Source of the DNA: Dyadobacter pollutisoli | GTDB lineage: Bacteria > Bacteroidota > Bacteroidia > Cytophagales > Spirosomataceae | Assembly (NCBI RefSeq): GCF_026625565.1 | Contig: NZ_CP112998.1 | Location: 6,794,501 to 6,858,500, forward strand | Reading direction: 5' to 3' | Length of the DNA stretch: 64,000 nucleotides | Part shown: positions 52,197-60,958 of the stretch, piece by piece | Layout of the letters: the number at the start of each line of letters is the position of its first letter | Position numbering within the stretch: the stretch's first letter is position 1 | Notes under the pieces: model-generated | What the model saw: only the letters and a program-made list of their open reading frames with translations | Databases searched by the model: none | What the model was told of the DNA's origin: nothing | Program-made: the position numbers and the translations under genes

Positions 52197-52826
52197 ATGG
52201 AACTGTCCGTATTAAATATAAAAGGAGAAGATACCGGGAAGAAGGTAAGTGTGTCGGAGGAGATCTTTGGCATTGAACCGAACACCCATGCGATCTATCT
52301 CGATGTGAAGCTGTACCTGGCTAACCAACGCCAAGGCACGCACAAGTCTAAGGAACGTGCAGAGGTGAATCACTCTACTCGTAAAATCAAACGTCAAAAG
52401 GGAACCGGTGGTGCCCGTGCAGGTAGCATTAAATCTCCTGTGTTTGTAGGTGGTGGTCGTATATTCGGACCAAGACCTCGTGACTATGGTTTTAAAATCA
52501 ACAAGAAAGTAAAAGCATTGGCTCGTAAGTCGGCTTTTTCTGCCAAAGCTAAATCTGATTCGATTTCAGTTCTTGAAGCATTTTCATTTGATGCCCCGAA
52601 AACAAAATCGTATTTGAATGTTTTGAACTCGCTTTCATTAGTGAATACAAAGACATTACTGATTCTTCCATCTGTTGACAGCAATGTATATCTGTCAAGC
52701 CGTAACATTCCAAAAGCAAAAGTTACAACAGTGGACGCGGTCAATACTTATGACCTGATGTATGCAGACCGTCTTTTGATAAGTGAATCTGCTCTGTCTA
52801 TTTTGGAAACCCAATTGAACAAATAA
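52197..52826 (+). CDS. rplD: 50S ribosomal protein L4
   Basis: L4 lines the peptide exit tunnel. The 209 residues show the tunnel-loop region KRQKGTGGARAGSIKSPVFVGGGRIFGPRPRDYG (given here by its parts GTGGARAGSIKSP and GGGRIFGPRPRDYG). In many bacteria L4 also represses its own operon by binding its leader; whether that applies here is unknown. Tightly coupled to rplC and rplW (2 nt). Confidence 0.98.
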   Translation: MELSVLNIKGEDTGKKVSVSEEIFGIEPNTHAIYLDVKLYLANQRQGTHKSKERAEVNHSTRKIKRQKGTGGARAGSIKSPVFVGGGRIFGPRPRDYGFKINKKVKALARKSAFSAKAKSDSISVLEAFSFDAPKTKSYLNVLNSLSLVNTKTLLILPSVDSNVYLSSRNIPKAKVTTVDAVNTYDLMYADRLLISESALSILETQLNK

Positions 52827-52828
52827 CG

Positions 52829-53116
52829 ATGAGTGTACTGAAACGTCCGATTATAACCGAAAAGGTAACGGCTCAGGGTGGTCAAGGAAAATATGCCTTC
52901 GAAGTGTCCCTTACTTCTAATAAAGTAGAGATCAAAAAGGCTATTGAAAAACTGTTCGGGGTTACCGTAGAAAGCGTTCACACCATGCGCAGCATTGGTA
53001 AAAGTAAATCCCGCACTTCGGGAGGTAAATTTGTAAGTGGAAAAACGTCAACTATCAAGAAGGCTATTGTAACGGTAGCTGAAGGCGAGATCATCGATAT
53101 CTACGGTGAAGCATAA
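52829..53116 (+). CDS. rplW: 50S ribosomal protein L23
   Basis: L23 forms the docking site for SRP and trigger factor at the tunnel exit. The 95 residues start MSVLKRPIITEKVTAQ and contain KVEIKKAIEKLFGVTVESVH, the core of the family. Standard length; placed between L4 and L2 as in almost all bacteria. Confidence 0.97.
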   Translation: MSVLKRPIITEKVTAQGGQGKYAFEVSLTSNKVEIKKAIEKLFGVTVESVHTMRSIGKSKSRTSGGKFVSGKTSTIKKAIVTVAEGEIIDIYGEA

Positions 53117-53157
53117 GAATAGTTGAGCGATTCAAATCTTTGACGAGTTAATAGCAA

Positions 53158-53982
53158 ATGGCAGTTAAAAAATTAAAACCGACAAGTGCTGGTCAGCGTT
53201 TCCGCTCGGCTCCTACATTTGAGGAGATCACAACAGCGAAACCTGAGAAAAGTCTTCTGGAAACCATCAAGAGAACGGGTGGTCGTAATAGCCAGGGACA
53301 CATGACCATGCGATATATAGGTGGTGGTCATAAAAGGAAGTATCGTGTTATAGATTTCAAAAGAAATCGCTTCGATGCACCGGCTACCGTTCTTACAATA
53401 GAATATGATCCAAACCGTTCAGCGCGCATCGCCCTTGTTCAGTTTGAAGATCAGGAAAAAAGATACATCATTGCTCCTAACGGATTGAAAGTTGGGCAGG
53501 TAATTGTTTCTGGTAATTCAGTTGCTCCCGAAGTTGGAAACGCACTTCCATTAAGTGCAATGCCTATCGGTACAATTGTTCACAACATTGAGCTTACTCC
53601 TGGCAAAGGAGGCCAGTTTGCAAGAAGCGCAGGAGCTTATGCACAACTTGTAGCAAGAGAAGGCAAATATGCAGTTCTTAAAATGCCTTCTGGCGAAATG
53701 AGAATGATCCTTTCTACTTGCATCGCTACTGTTGGAACTGTATCCAATGCAAGTCACATGAATGTTGCTTTGGGTAAAGCAGGTCGCAGAAGATGGTTAG
53801 GTCGTCGTCCACGTGTACGTGGTGTTGCAATGAACCCAGTCGATCACCCAATGGGTGGTGGTGAGGGCCGTTCGTCCGGAGGGCAGCCTCGGTCAAGAAA
53901 TGGTCAATTTGCAAAGGGTCTCAAAACTCGTGACCGTAATAAGCATTCTGAGAAATTGATTATCAGCCGTCGTAAAAAATAA
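53158..53982 (+). CDS. rplB: 50S ribosomal protein L2
   Basis: L2 is needed for subunit association and peptidyl transfer. The 274 residues include GGRNSQGHMTMRYIGGGHKR, EYDPNRSARIALVQF and the conserved GVAMNPVDHPMGGGEGR with the His implicated near the active centre. Standard length. It follows rplW by 41 nt. Confidence 0.98.
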   Translation: MAVKKLKPTSAGQRFRSAPTFEEITTAKPEKSLLETIKRTGGRNSQGHMTMRYIGGGHKRKYRVIDFKRNRFDAPATVLTIEYDPNRSARIALVQFEDQEKRYIIAPNGLKVGQVIVSGNSVAPEVGNALPLSAMPIGTIVHNIELTPGKGGQFARSAGAYAQLVAREGKYAVLKMPSGEMRMILSTCIATVGTVSNASHMNVALGKAGRRRWLGRRPRVRGVAMNPVDHPMGGGEGRSSGGQPRSRNGQFAKGLKTRDRNKHSEKLIISRRKK

Positions 53983-53991
53983 TAGTATAAC

Positions 53992-54270
53992 ATGGCACGC
54001 TCATTAAAAAAAGGACCGTATATCGACTTTCGTCTTGAGAATAAAGTAACTGTGATGAACAGTGCTGCTCGCAAGTCAGTTATCAAAACATGGTCTCGAC
54101 GCTCAATGATTTCGCCTGATTTTATCGGGCATACATTTGCGGTTCATAACGGAAACAAGTTTATCCCTGTTTATGTAACTGAGAACATGGTTGGTCACAA
54201 ACTGGGAGAGTTTTCTCCAACACGTAACTTCCGTGGCCACACAGCAAAAAAAGATAAAGGTAGAAAATAA
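53992..54270 (+). CDS. rpsS: 30S ribosomal protein S19
   Basis: S19 binds the 30S head with S13 and contacts tRNA. The 92 residues start MARSLKKGPYIDFRLENKV and include TWSRRSMISPDFIGHTFAVHNG and the C-terminal GEFSPTRNFRGH. Length identical to E. coli. Confidence 0.98.
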   Translation: MARSLKKGPYIDFRLENKVTVMNSAARKSVIKTWSRRSMISPDFIGHTFAVHNGNKFIPVYVTENMVGHKLGEFSPTRNFRGHTAKKDKGRK

Positions 54271-54322
54271 TTAGTCGACGATAGCTGGTTCTGAACAAGA
54301 ACGAGCCTATATCTGAAAGAAC

Positions 54323-54712
54323 ATGGAAGCAAGAGCTATATTAAAAGATGTGCCTACTTCTCCTCGGAAGATGAGATTAGTAGCCGACATGATTCGCGGA
54401 CAAAAGGTCAGCAAAGCGTTGGCACTTTTAAAGTTTCAACCAAGAGCCTCTTCACCAGTTTTGCATAAAGTTTTACTTTCTGCTGTAGCCAACTGGCAAC
54501 AATTGAATGAAGATGCGAAGCTGGAAGACGCAGATCTTATTGTTAAAACCGTATTTATAGACGGTGGACGTATGTTAAAGCGCTTGCGCCCTGCACCTCA
54601 AGGAAGAGCACACAGAATCCGTAAGCGGTCGAACCACATTACAATCGTGATAGACGACGCGTCGGTTTCGACCTCTGGTGCAGATAAACAAGCAGTAATC
54701 ACCGAATCATAA
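54323..54712 (+). CDS. rplV: 50S ribosomal protein L22
   Basis: L22 crosses the exit tunnel and is a site of macrolide resistance in other bacteria. The 129 residues start MEARAILKDVPTSPRKMRLV and include GGRMLKRLRPAPQGRAHRIRKRSNHITIV in two parts (the loop). The C-terminus is about 15-20 residues longer than E. coli L22. Confidence 0.97.
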   Translation: MEARAILKDVPTSPRKMRLVADMIRGQKVSKALALLKFQPRASSPVLHKVLLSAVANWQQLNEDAKLEDADLIVKTVFIDGGRMLKRLRPAPQGRAHRIRKRSNHITIVIDDASVSTSGADKQAVITES

Positions 54713-54731
54713 GTAAAACGATCTATATCGA

Positions 54732-55565
54732 ATGGGACAAAAGGTTAATCCTATAGGTCTGAGACTAGGAATTGTTAGAGGATGGGAGTCAAGTTGGTAT
54801 GGAGGAAAGGACTTCTCTGACAAATTAGTTGAGGACGAAAAAATCCGTAACTACATCAAAGCGCGTATCCCAAAAGGATCGATTTCAAAAGTAGTTATCG
54901 AACGTACGCTAAAACGTATCACATTGACCATCCATACTGCCCGTCCGGGAATTGTAATTGGTAAAGGTGGTAGCGAAGTTGATAAAATTAAAGAAGAGCT
55001 TAAGAAGATCACAGGAAAGGATGTTCAGATTAACATCTACGAGATCAAACGTCCTGAGATCGATGCTAAATTGGTAGGTGAGGCAATCGCTCAACAATTG
55101 CAGGCTCGTATCTCTTACCGTAGAGCAATGAAGCAATCAATTGCATCCGCTATGCGTGTAGGAACCCAGGGAATTAAGATTCGTCTCGCGGGACGTCTGG
55201 GTGGTGCAGAGATGGCACGTACGGAAGAGTATAAAGAAGGTCGTATACCGCTTCATACATTGAGAGCAGATATCGACTACGCAATTTCAGAAGCTCAAAC
55301 TATCTATGGAAAAATAGGTATCAAAGTTTGGATCTTCAAAGGTGAGTTGTACGGAAAGCGTGATTTGACTCCAAGTGCAGCAACAGCTGCTTCTGACAGA
55401 GCTGAAAGAAGTGCATCTGGCGGAAGCGATCGCGGTGGAAATGATCGTGGCGGCAGAGACAGAAGAGGTGGTCGCGGTGGAAACGATGGTGCTCCTCGCG
55501 GTGAAGGCGGAGGAGGCGGAAGTGAAGCCGACCGTCGCAAAAGAAATAAGAATAAGAAGAAGTAA
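54732..55565 (+). CDS. rpsC: 30S ribosomal protein S3 with Gly/Arg/Asp-rich tail
   Basis: S3 guards mRNA entry and acts as a helicase there. The usual core (MGQKVNPIGLRLGIVRGW, KH domain with RPGIVIGKGGSEVDKIKEE, and the C-terminal GRLGGAEMARTEEYKEGRIP) ends near residue 215. A low-complexity tail of about 60 residues follows (SASGGSDRGGNDRGGRDRRG and GGGGGSEADRRKRNKNKKK), making 277 residues against 233 in E. coli. Such tails occur in some Bacteroidota; it may bind RNA, but that is inference. Confidence 0.97.
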   Translation: MGQKVNPIGLRLGIVRGWESSWYGGKDFSDKLVEDEKIRNYIKARIPKGSISKVVIERTLKRITLTIHTARPGIVIGKGGSEVDKIKEELKKITGKDVQINIYEIKRPEIDAKLVGEAIAQQLQARISYRRAMKQSIASAMRVGTQGIKIRLAGRLGGAEMARTEEYKEGRIPLHTLRADIDYAISEAQTIYGKIGIKVWIFKGELYGKRDLTPSAATAASDRAERSASGGSDRGGNDRGGRDRRGGRGGNDGAPRGEGGGGGSEADRRKRNKNKKK

Positions 55566-55608
55566 TCAGACATTTTCCGGTTTAGGCCGGGTCAAATAGA
55601 TTAGAATC

Positions 55609-56034
55609 ATGTTACAGCCGAAAAGGACAAAATTTCGCAAGCAACAAAAGGGAAAAGGATCATATAACGGTCTGGCAACTCGTGGACATGAGATCGCTTT
55701 CGGATCATTTGCTATCAAAGCTCTTGAACCAGGTTGGTTGACTGCACGCCAGATTGAAGCGGCCCGTATCTCGGTAACACGTGCTATGAAACGCGAAGGT
55801 CAGGTTTGGATCCGTGTTTTCCCAGACAAGCCAATTACCAAAAAACCTGCAGAGGTTCGTATGGGTAAAGGTAAGGGTGCTCCTGAATATTGGGTAGCTC
55901 CAGTTAAGCCGGGTACAATCATCTTCGAAGCGACTGGTGTTGCACTGGATACCGCAAATGAAGCATTGCGTTTGGCTGCACAAAAGTTGCCAATTAAAAC
56001 CAAGTTCGTGGTACGTCGGGATTATCAGGAATAG
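55609..56034 (+). CDS. rplP: 50S ribosomal protein L16
   Basis: L16 helps accommodate aminoacyl-tRNA at the 50S A site. The 141 residues start MLQPKRTKFRKQQKGKG and include the conserved ARISVTRAMKREGQVWIRVFP and the RMGKGKGAPEYWVAPV loop. Length is normal. Confidence 0.98.
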   Translation: MLQPKRTKFRKQQKGKGSYNGLATRGHEIAFGSFAIKALEPGWLTARQIEAARISVTRAMKREGQVWIRVFPDKPITKKPAEVRMGKGKGAPEYWVAPVKPGTIIFEATGVALDTANEALRLAAQKLPIKTKFVVRRDYQE

Positions 56035-56075
56035 GGTTATCCCAAATGTATTAAGAACGCTAATTATTTAAAGCA

Positions 56076-56270
56076 ATGACTAGTAAAGAAATAAAGGATC
56101 TGTCGCAAGATCAGCTTAAAGAGCAGATCGCCCAAGAGAGAGAGCGCTTACTAAGGTTGAAATTTGCTCACGCTATTTCTCCAATCGAAAACCCTTTGCG
56201 TATTCGCGCCTCACGTAAGGAAATTGCAAGACTCTTAACAGAGCTGTCGGCTAAAACTAACCAACAGTAA
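56076..56270 (+). CDS. rpmC: 50S ribosomal protein L29
   Basis: Small helical protein near the tunnel exit that contacts L23. The 64 residues (MTSKEIKDLSQDQLKEQIAQ ... RKEIARLLTEL) match L29, with the normal length. Confidence 0.96.
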   Translation: MTSKEIKDLSQDQLKEQIAQERERLLRLKFAHAISPIENPLRIRASRKEIARLLTELSAKTNQQ

Positions 56271-56285
56271 ATCAGTTTAGAAATT

Positions 56286-56549
56286 ATGGAGGCAACAGAA
56301 AGAAATTTACGTAAAGAAAGAGTAGGCAAAGTAGTGAGCAACAAAATGGAGAAATCCTGTGTGATCACTGTTGAGCGTAAAGTGAAGCATGCCAAGTATG
56401 GTAAGTTTATGACTAAAACTACCAAGCTAATGGTGCATGACGAAACAAATCAGGTGGGAATCGGTGATACGATCCGTGTGATGGAAACTCGTCCGCTAAG
56501 TAAAAATAAGCGTTGGAGATTAGTAGAAATCCTTGAAAGAGCTAAGTAA
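56286..56549 (+). CDS. rpsQ: 30S ribosomal protein S17
   Basis: S17 binds the 5' domain of 16S rRNA early in assembly. The 87 residues include KEKVGKVVSNKMEKSCV-like RVGKVVSNKMEKSCVITVE and VGIGDTIRVMETRPLSKNKRW. Normal length; 15 nt after rpmC and 2 nt before rplN. Confidence 0.97.
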   Translation: MEATERNLRKERVGKVVSNKMEKSCVITVERKVKHAKYGKFMTKTTKLMVHDETNQVGIGDTIRVMETRPLSKNKRWRLVEILERAK

Positions 56550-56551
56550 CA

Positions 56552-56920
56552 ATGGTACAGCAAGAATCAAGACTGTCGGTAGCAGACAACAGTGGAGCGA
56601 AGGAAGTACTCGTAATTCGTGTACTTGGTGGAACTGGCAAACGCTATGCCTCAGTAGGCGATAAGATCGTCGTAACAGTAAAGTCTGCTCTTTCTTCGAG
56701 CAATATGAAAAAAGGAACGGTTTCAAAAGCCGTTGTGGTACGAACCAAAAAGGAAGTACGACGTAAGGATGGTACTTATATCCGGTTTGAAGATAACGCG
56801 GCAGTTTTATTGAACAACAATGATGAACCTCGTGGTACACGTATCTTTGGCCCGGTTGCACGGGAGCTGCGCGAAAAGCAGTTTATGAAGATTGTATCAT
56901 TGGCACCTGAAGTGTTGTAA
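56552..56920 (+). CDS. rplN: 50S ribosomal protein L14
   Basis: L14 forms part of the subunit interface and is the target of the silencing factor RsfS. The 122 residues start MVQQESRLSVADNSGAKEVL and include GTRIFGPVARELREKQFMKIVSLAPEV, complete and standard in length. Confidence 0.98.
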   Translation: MVQQESRLSVADNSGAKEVLVIRVLGGTGKRYASVGDKIVVTVKSALSSSNMKKGTVSKAVVVRTKKEVRRKDGTYIRFEDNAAVLLNNNDEPRGTRIFGPVARELREKQFMKIVSLAPEVL

Positions 56921-56968
56921 GAAATCAAAGTGTAAGTATTTCTTTAAACTGAAAAGAGAATACCTCAA

Positions 56969-57310
56969 ATGGAAAGTAAAAATAAAAAGGCACCAGCTAA
57001 ATTGCATGTTCGCAGTGGAGACACTGTGAAGGTAATTTCAGGTAACGCAAAGGGCGAGACAGGTGTAATTAAGAAAGTGCTTGTAGAAAAGCTAAGAGCT
57101 ACTGTTGAAGGAGTGAATTTGATCACAAAACATGTGAAACCTAATGCACAAAATCCTCAGGGTAGTATTGAAAAACGCGAAGGTGCTATTCATATCAGCA
57201 ACCTGATGGTTGTAGATCCTAAAACAGGAGAAGCAACAAGAACTGGCCGTAAAGCTGACGATAAAGGAAAGTTGCAACGGTATTCGAAAAAGACTGGAAA
57301 CATTTTGTAG
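56969..57310 (+). CDS. rplX: 50S ribosomal protein L24
   Basis: L24 starts 50S assembly by binding domain I of 23S rRNA. The 113 residues have a KOW motif (SGDTVKVISGNAKGETGVIKKVL) and HVKPNAQNPQGSIEKREGAIH. About ten residues longer than E. coli L24, as usual in this phylum. Confidence 0.97.
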   Translation: MESKNKKAPAKLHVRSGDTVKVISGNAKGETGVIKKVLVEKLRATVEGVNLITKHVKPNAQNPQGSIEKREGAIHISNLMVVDPKTGEATRTGRKADDKGKLQRYSKKTGNIL

Positions 57311-57383
57311 TCCACAATTTCAGAATTAGTTGAATTTATAATTAAGCAGTGGGTCGGTAATCCACGATAATAAATTTAAAAAA

Positions 57384-57938
57384 ATGGCACAGCCAAGACT
57401 AAAAGAAAAATACGTAAGCGAAGTTGTTTCGCAGCTGAAGGAAAAATTTCAGTACAAATCAAGCATGCAGGTTCCTCGCCTGACCAAAATCGTTATCAAT
57501 AAAGGTATCGGTGCAGCAGTAGCGGATAAGAAGCTTGTTGATACAGGGGTTGAAGAGCTAAGCCTAATCACAGGACAGAAAGCGATTGCAACTATTTCTA
57601 AAAAGGCGGTTTCGAACTTCAAACTGCGTGAGAACATGCCGATTGGAGCGAAAGTTACTTTGCGCGGAGATCGTATGTATGAGTTTCTGGATCGTTTGAC
57701 AGCTATCGCAATGCCCCGTGTTAGAGACTTTAAAGGTATCAGCGATAAGGGTTTTGATGGACGCGGTAACTACACGTTTGGTGTTAAAGAGCAAATTATA
57801 TTTCCTGAAATAAGCATCGAAAAGGTGAATAAAATTACAGGAATGGATATCACATTTGTTACTTCAACCAATTCAGACGAAGAAAGTTATGAGTTGTTGA
57901 AAGCACTGGGTATGCCCTTTACTAATGTGAATAAATAA
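57384..57938 (+). CDS. rplE: 50S ribosomal protein L5
   Basis: L5 carries 5S rRNA into the 50S particle. The 184 residues include MQVPRLTKIVINKGIGAAV, GAKVTLRGDRMYEFLDRL and RGNYTFGVKEQIIFPEI. Standard length; rpsN follows after 32 nt. Confidence 0.98.
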   Translation: MAQPRLKEKYVSEVVSQLKEKFQYKSSMQVPRLTKIVINKGIGAAVADKKLVDTGVEELSLITGQKAIATISKKAVSNFKLRENMPIGAKVTLRGDRMYEFLDRLTAIAMPRVRDFKGISDKGFDGRGNYTFGVKEQIIFPEISIEKVNKITGMDITFVTSTNSDEESYELLKALGMPFTNVNK

Positions 57939-57970
57939 GGATAATTCTTAATATAAGATATTTACCGACA

Positions 57971-58240
57971 ATGGCAAAAGAATCAGTTAAAGCACGGGAG
58001 AGAAAAAGACAAGAGCTAGTTGCTCGTTATGCTGAGAAGCGTACGAAGTTGAAAGCAGCTGGTGATTGGGTGGGTCTTGACAAGTTACCACGTAACTCTT
58101 CTCCTGTTCGTCTGCATAACCGATGCAAAATCACGGGAAGACCTCGTGGATATATGCGAAAATTCGGGATTTCGAGAGTTCTGTTCCGGGACATGGCCTC
58201 TGATGGAAAAATTCCGGGTGTTACAAAATCAAGTTGGTAA
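57971..58240 (+). CDS. rpsN: 30S ribosomal protein S14 (zinc-independent short form)
   Basis: S14 completes the 30S head. The 89 residues start MAKESVKARERKRQELVAR and have NRCKITGRPRGYMRKFGISR with a single Cys, so the zinc-binding CxxC ... CxxC of the C+ form is absent. Length is the common short form rather than the 101-residue E. coli version. Confidence 0.97.
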   Translation: MAKESVKARERKRQELVARYAEKRTKLKAAGDWVGLDKLPRNSSPVRLHNRCKITGRPRGYMRKFGISRVLFRDMASDGKIPGVTKSSW

Positions 58241-58268
58241 GATACTTTCAATTCTGATTTCAATTACT

Positions 58269-58276
58269 TAACTTTG
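58269..58276 (+). promoter_or_regulatory. Internal promoter -7 element before rpsH
   Basis: TAACTTTG matches TAnnTTTG, 40 nt upstream of the rpsH start. No clear TTTG partner was seen at the usual distance, so this may be a weak internal promoter of the spc part. Confidence 0.45.
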
Positions 58277-58315
58277 CACTCCCGTTTAAAAGGGGTGTTT
58301 AAACTAGGCATAAAA

Positions 58316-58714
58316 ATGTTAACGGATCCCATAGCAGACTATCTGACGAGACTCAGAAACGCTATCAAAGCGAAGCACAGGGTTGTTGAGATACCTGCAT
58401 CCAACATAAAAAAAGAGATTACAAAAGTACTTTTTGATAAAGGGTATATTCAGAGTTATAAATTTGATGAAGTAGGTCCTCAGGGAACGATCAAAATAGC
58501 TCTGAAATACAATCCTGTGACAAAGCAATCTGCAATTGTTAAATTGGAGAGGGTTAGTAAGCCTGGACTGCGTAAATATTCAGGTTCATCAACATTACCC
58601 CGCGTTCTAGGTGGTTTAGGTACAGTGATTATCTCTACATCTAAGGGTGTAATGACGGATAAAGAAGCTAAAACACTCAATGTTGGTGGTGAAGTGTTAT
58701 GTTTCGTGTATTAA
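58316..58714 (+). CDS. rpsH: 30S ribosomal protein S8
   Basis: S8 binds helix 21 of 16S rRNA. The ATG at 58316 gives 132 residues starting MLTDPIADYLTRLRNAIKAK, the normal S8 N-terminus. An in-frame TTG at 58274 would add 14 residues from the promoter-like region and is unlikely. The C-terminal GVMTDKEAKTLNVGGEVLCFVY is conserved. In E. coli, S8 represses the spc operon by binding mRNA near rplE; no such site was identified here. Confidence 0.97.
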   Translation: MLTDPIADYLTRLRNAIKAKHRVVEIPASNIKKEITKVLFDKGYIQSYKFDEVGPQGTIKIALKYNPVTKQSAIVKLERVSKPGLRKYSGSSTLPRVLGGLGTVIISTSKGVMTDKEAKTLNVGGEVLCFVY

Positions 58715-58735
58715 TATTTTAAAGTTATTCAGGAA

Positions 58736-59293
58736 ATGTCACGAATAGGAAATAAAGTTATCGTTTTACCGGCAGGCGTTTCGGTGTCTGTTGCGGAAGG
58801 TAACGTAGTGTCGGTAAAAGGACCTAAGGGGTCACTTTCACAAGCAGTAGATAGCGATATCACTGTGGAGATTGAAGGTAACGAACTGAAAGTTACCCGT
58901 CCAACCGAGCAAAAGCGCCACAAGGCTTTGCACGGACTGTATCGCTCTCTTATCAATAACATGGTGATTGGAGTAGATGCTGGATACAAGAAGGAGTTAG
59001 AGATTATTGGTGTAGGTTATAAAGCCAGTGCTGCTAATAATGTGTTGGAGTTGCAATTAGGTTACTCTCATAATATTTTCATGGCGATACCTACAGAAAT
59101 TAAATTGACAACTACTTCTGAAAAAGGTCAGAATCCAAAAGTGATTTTGGAAGGAATTGACAAGGAGCTGATAGGTTCAGTAGCTGCGAAAATTAAATCG
59201 TTGCGTAAAGTCGAGCCTTATAAAGGAAAAGGTATACGTTTTGTTGGTGAAGTAGTTCGTCGTAAAGCAGGTAAGTCTGCCTCTAAGAAGTAG
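58736..59293 (+). CDS. rplF: 50S ribosomal protein L6
   Basis: L6 is part of the sarcin-ricin loop neighbourhood and factor-binding region. The 185 residues start MSRIGNKVIVLPAGVSVSVAEG and include EIIGVGYKASAANNVLELQLGYSHN. Complete; eight residues longer than E. coli L6. Confidence 0.98.
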   Translation: MSRIGNKVIVLPAGVSVSVAEGNVVSVKGPKGSLSQAVDSDITVEIEGNELKVTRPTEQKRHKALHGLYRSLINNMVIGVDAGYKKELEIIGVGYKASAANNVLELQLGYSHNIFMAIPTEIKLTTTSEKGQNPKVILEGIDKELIGSVAAKIKSLRKVEPYKGKGIRFVGEVVRRKAGKSASKK

Positions 59294-59341
59294 TGCGTTG
59301 CCACGTAGTAATGTTATAAACAAAGTTAGATAAGATTAAAA

Positions 59342-59695
59342 ATGGCTAACGCAAAAGCAGATAGAAGACAACGCTTAAAATTTCACATTCGGAAGAAAGT
59401 GAAAGGCAGTTCTGAACGCCCCCGTTTATCGGTTTTCCGTTCGAACACCAGCATTTACGCGCAAATTATAGATGATATTAATGGTGTTACTCTTGCGAGT
59501 GCATCATCCGTTGACCTGGGAGGAAGAAAAGAAAACTCTAATGTTGAAGTTGCTCTTCAGGTAGGAAAGAAAATAGCTGAAAAGGCACAGGAAGCAGGTA
59601 TTCAGGCGGTAGTTTTTGATCGTAACGGATATTTGTATCATGGAAAAGTAAAAGCATTGGCCGAAGGAGCTCGTGAGGGTGGCCTGAAATTCTAA
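59342..59695 (+). CDS. rplR: 50S ribosomal protein L18
   Basis: L18 binds 5S rRNA with L5. The 117 residues include VFRSNTSIYAQIIDDINGVTLASA and VVFDRNGYLYHGKVKALAEGAREGGLKF given in parts, matching L18. Length identical to E. coli. Confidence 0.97.
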   Translation: MANAKADRRQRLKFHIRKKVKGSSERPRLSVFRSNTSIYAQIIDDINGVTLASASSVDLGGRKENSNVEVALQVGKKIAEKAQEAGIQAVVFDRNGYLYHGKVKALAEGAREGGLKF

Positions 59696-59709
59696 GTATA
59701 ACAAAGACT

Positions 59710-60225
59710 ATGTCTACAAATACAAAACCTTCAAAGGTTAACGAATCTGACTTGAAAGAACGCGTTGTAGCGATCAATCGGGTAGCAAAAGTAGTAAAAG
59801 GTGGTCGTCGTTTCAGCTTTTCGGCCATAGTTGTGGTTGGTGACGGAAACGGAGTAGTTGGTTATGGCTTAGGTAAAGCCAATGAAGTTACTGACGCAAT
59901 TGCGAAAGGAATTGATGACGCTAAGAAAAACCTGATTCAAATTCCAATGTTAAAACATACTGTTCCTCACGAGATGGAAGGTAAATTTAGCGGAGGTTTT
60001 GTATTGATCAAACCGGCGGCTCCTGGTACTGGTGTTCTTGCGGGTGGTCCTATGCGGGCGGTACTTGAAAGTGCTGGTATCAAGGATGTACTTGCTAAAT
60101 CCAAGGGATCTTCTAATCCACATAATGTTATCAAAGCTACAATTGATGCACTTTTGAAAATGAGGGCTCCGCATCAGGTTGCTTTCCAACGTGGCGTTAA
60201 ATTAGAGAAAGTATTCAACGGTTAA
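59710..60225 (+). CDS. rpsE: 30S ribosomal protein S5
   Basis: S5 lies near the decoding centre and mRNA entry. The 171 residues include the double-stranded-RNA-binding-like RVVAINRVAKVVKGGRRFSF and GKANEVTDAIAKGIDDAKK, then MKHTVPHEMEGKFSGG-type loops. Standard length. Confidence 0.98.
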   Translation: MSTNTKPSKVNESDLKERVVAINRVAKVVKGGRRFSFSAIVVVGDGNGVVGYGLGKANEVTDAIAKGIDDAKKNLIQIPMLKHTVPHEMEGKFSGGFVLIKPAAPGTGVLAGGPMRAVLESAGIKDVLAKSKGSSNPHNVIKATIDALLKMRAPHQVAFQRGVKLEKVFNG

Positions 60226-60259
60226 TCCTCATTGGATTTTCCTATATCTGAGAGTAATC

Positions 60260-60439
60260 ATGTCAAAAGTACGTATTACACAAGTTAAGAGCACCATTGA
60301 TCGTCCAGAGAGACAGAAGCTTACAATTAAGGCGCTAGGTCTTGGTAAGTTGAACAGATCAGTAGAGAAAGAAAACAGCGATGCTATTGCGGGAATGATT
60401 CGCAAGGTAAGCCATTTGGTTAAAGTTGAGGAAATTTAA
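60260..60439 (+). CDS. rpmD: 50S ribosomal protein L30
   Basis: This 59-residue gene between rpsE and rplO was translated by hand: MSKVRITQVKSTIDRPERQ ... KALGLGKLNRSVEKEN ... VSHLVKVEEI, an intact L30 of the short bacterial type. It starts 34 nt after rpsE and ends 14 nt before rplO. Confidence 0.96.
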   Translation: MSKVRITQVKSTIDRPERQKLTIKALGLGKLNRSVEKENSDAIAGMIRKVSHLVKVEEI

Positions 60440-60453
60440 CATATACGAATAGT

Positions 60454-60900
60454 ATGAATCTTAGTTCATTACAACCGGCTTCGGGTTCCGTTAAGGTAGG
60501 AAAGCGAGTTGGACGTGGTCAGGGATCCGGAAAAGGTGGTACTGCTGCACGTGGACACAAAGGAGCTCAATCCCGCTCGGGTTATAGCCGGAAGGTAGGA
60601 TTTGAAGGAGGGCAGATGCCACTTCAAAGACGGTTACCTAAATTCGGATTTAACAATATTAATAGAGTTGAATACAAGGCTCTAAATCTGGATGCTATTC
60701 AGGCGCTTGCTGAAAAGACAGGTGCGAGTGTAGTAACCCTTGAATTAATTCGTGAGAATGGTCTTTGTGCTAAAAAAGATCTTGTGAAAATCTTGAATAG
60801 AGGGGAGATTTCGACGGCGGTTGAGGTTCAGGCTCATGGTTTCTCAGCGTCAGCTGTTGAATCTATTGAGAAAGTAGGAGGTAAAGCGGTTAAACTATAA
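60454..60900 (+). CDS. rplO: 50S ribosomal protein L15
   Basis: L15 is a late-assembly protein of the 50S. The 148 residues start MNLSSLQPASGSVKVGKRVGRG (in parts) with the Gly-rich GKGGTAARGHKGAQSRSGYS, and GFEGGQMPLQRRLPKFGF. Standard length; secY follows after 58 nt. Confidence 0.97.
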   Translation: MNLSSLQPASGSVKVGKRVGRGQGSGKGGTAARGHKGAQSRSGYSRKVGFEGGQMPLQRRLPKFGFNNINRVEYKALNLDAIQALAEKTGASVVTLELIRENGLCAKKDLVKILNRGEISTAVEVQAHGFSASAVESIEKVGGKAVKL

Positions 60901-60958
60901 TATTGCTGTTCTTCAAACACAAGTTGTTGAATTCGGACAGCTAATGTAAGCCCACAAG

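Noticed and set aside
55304..55573. An 89-residue proline/serine-rich frame on the minus strand
   Set aside because: It mirrors the Gly/Arg-rich tail of rpsC; the composition is just the complement of GGC/GGT codons.
58274..58315. TTG start for rpsH
   Set aside because: The TTG overlaps the end of a promoter motif and the S8 N-terminus begins at 58316.
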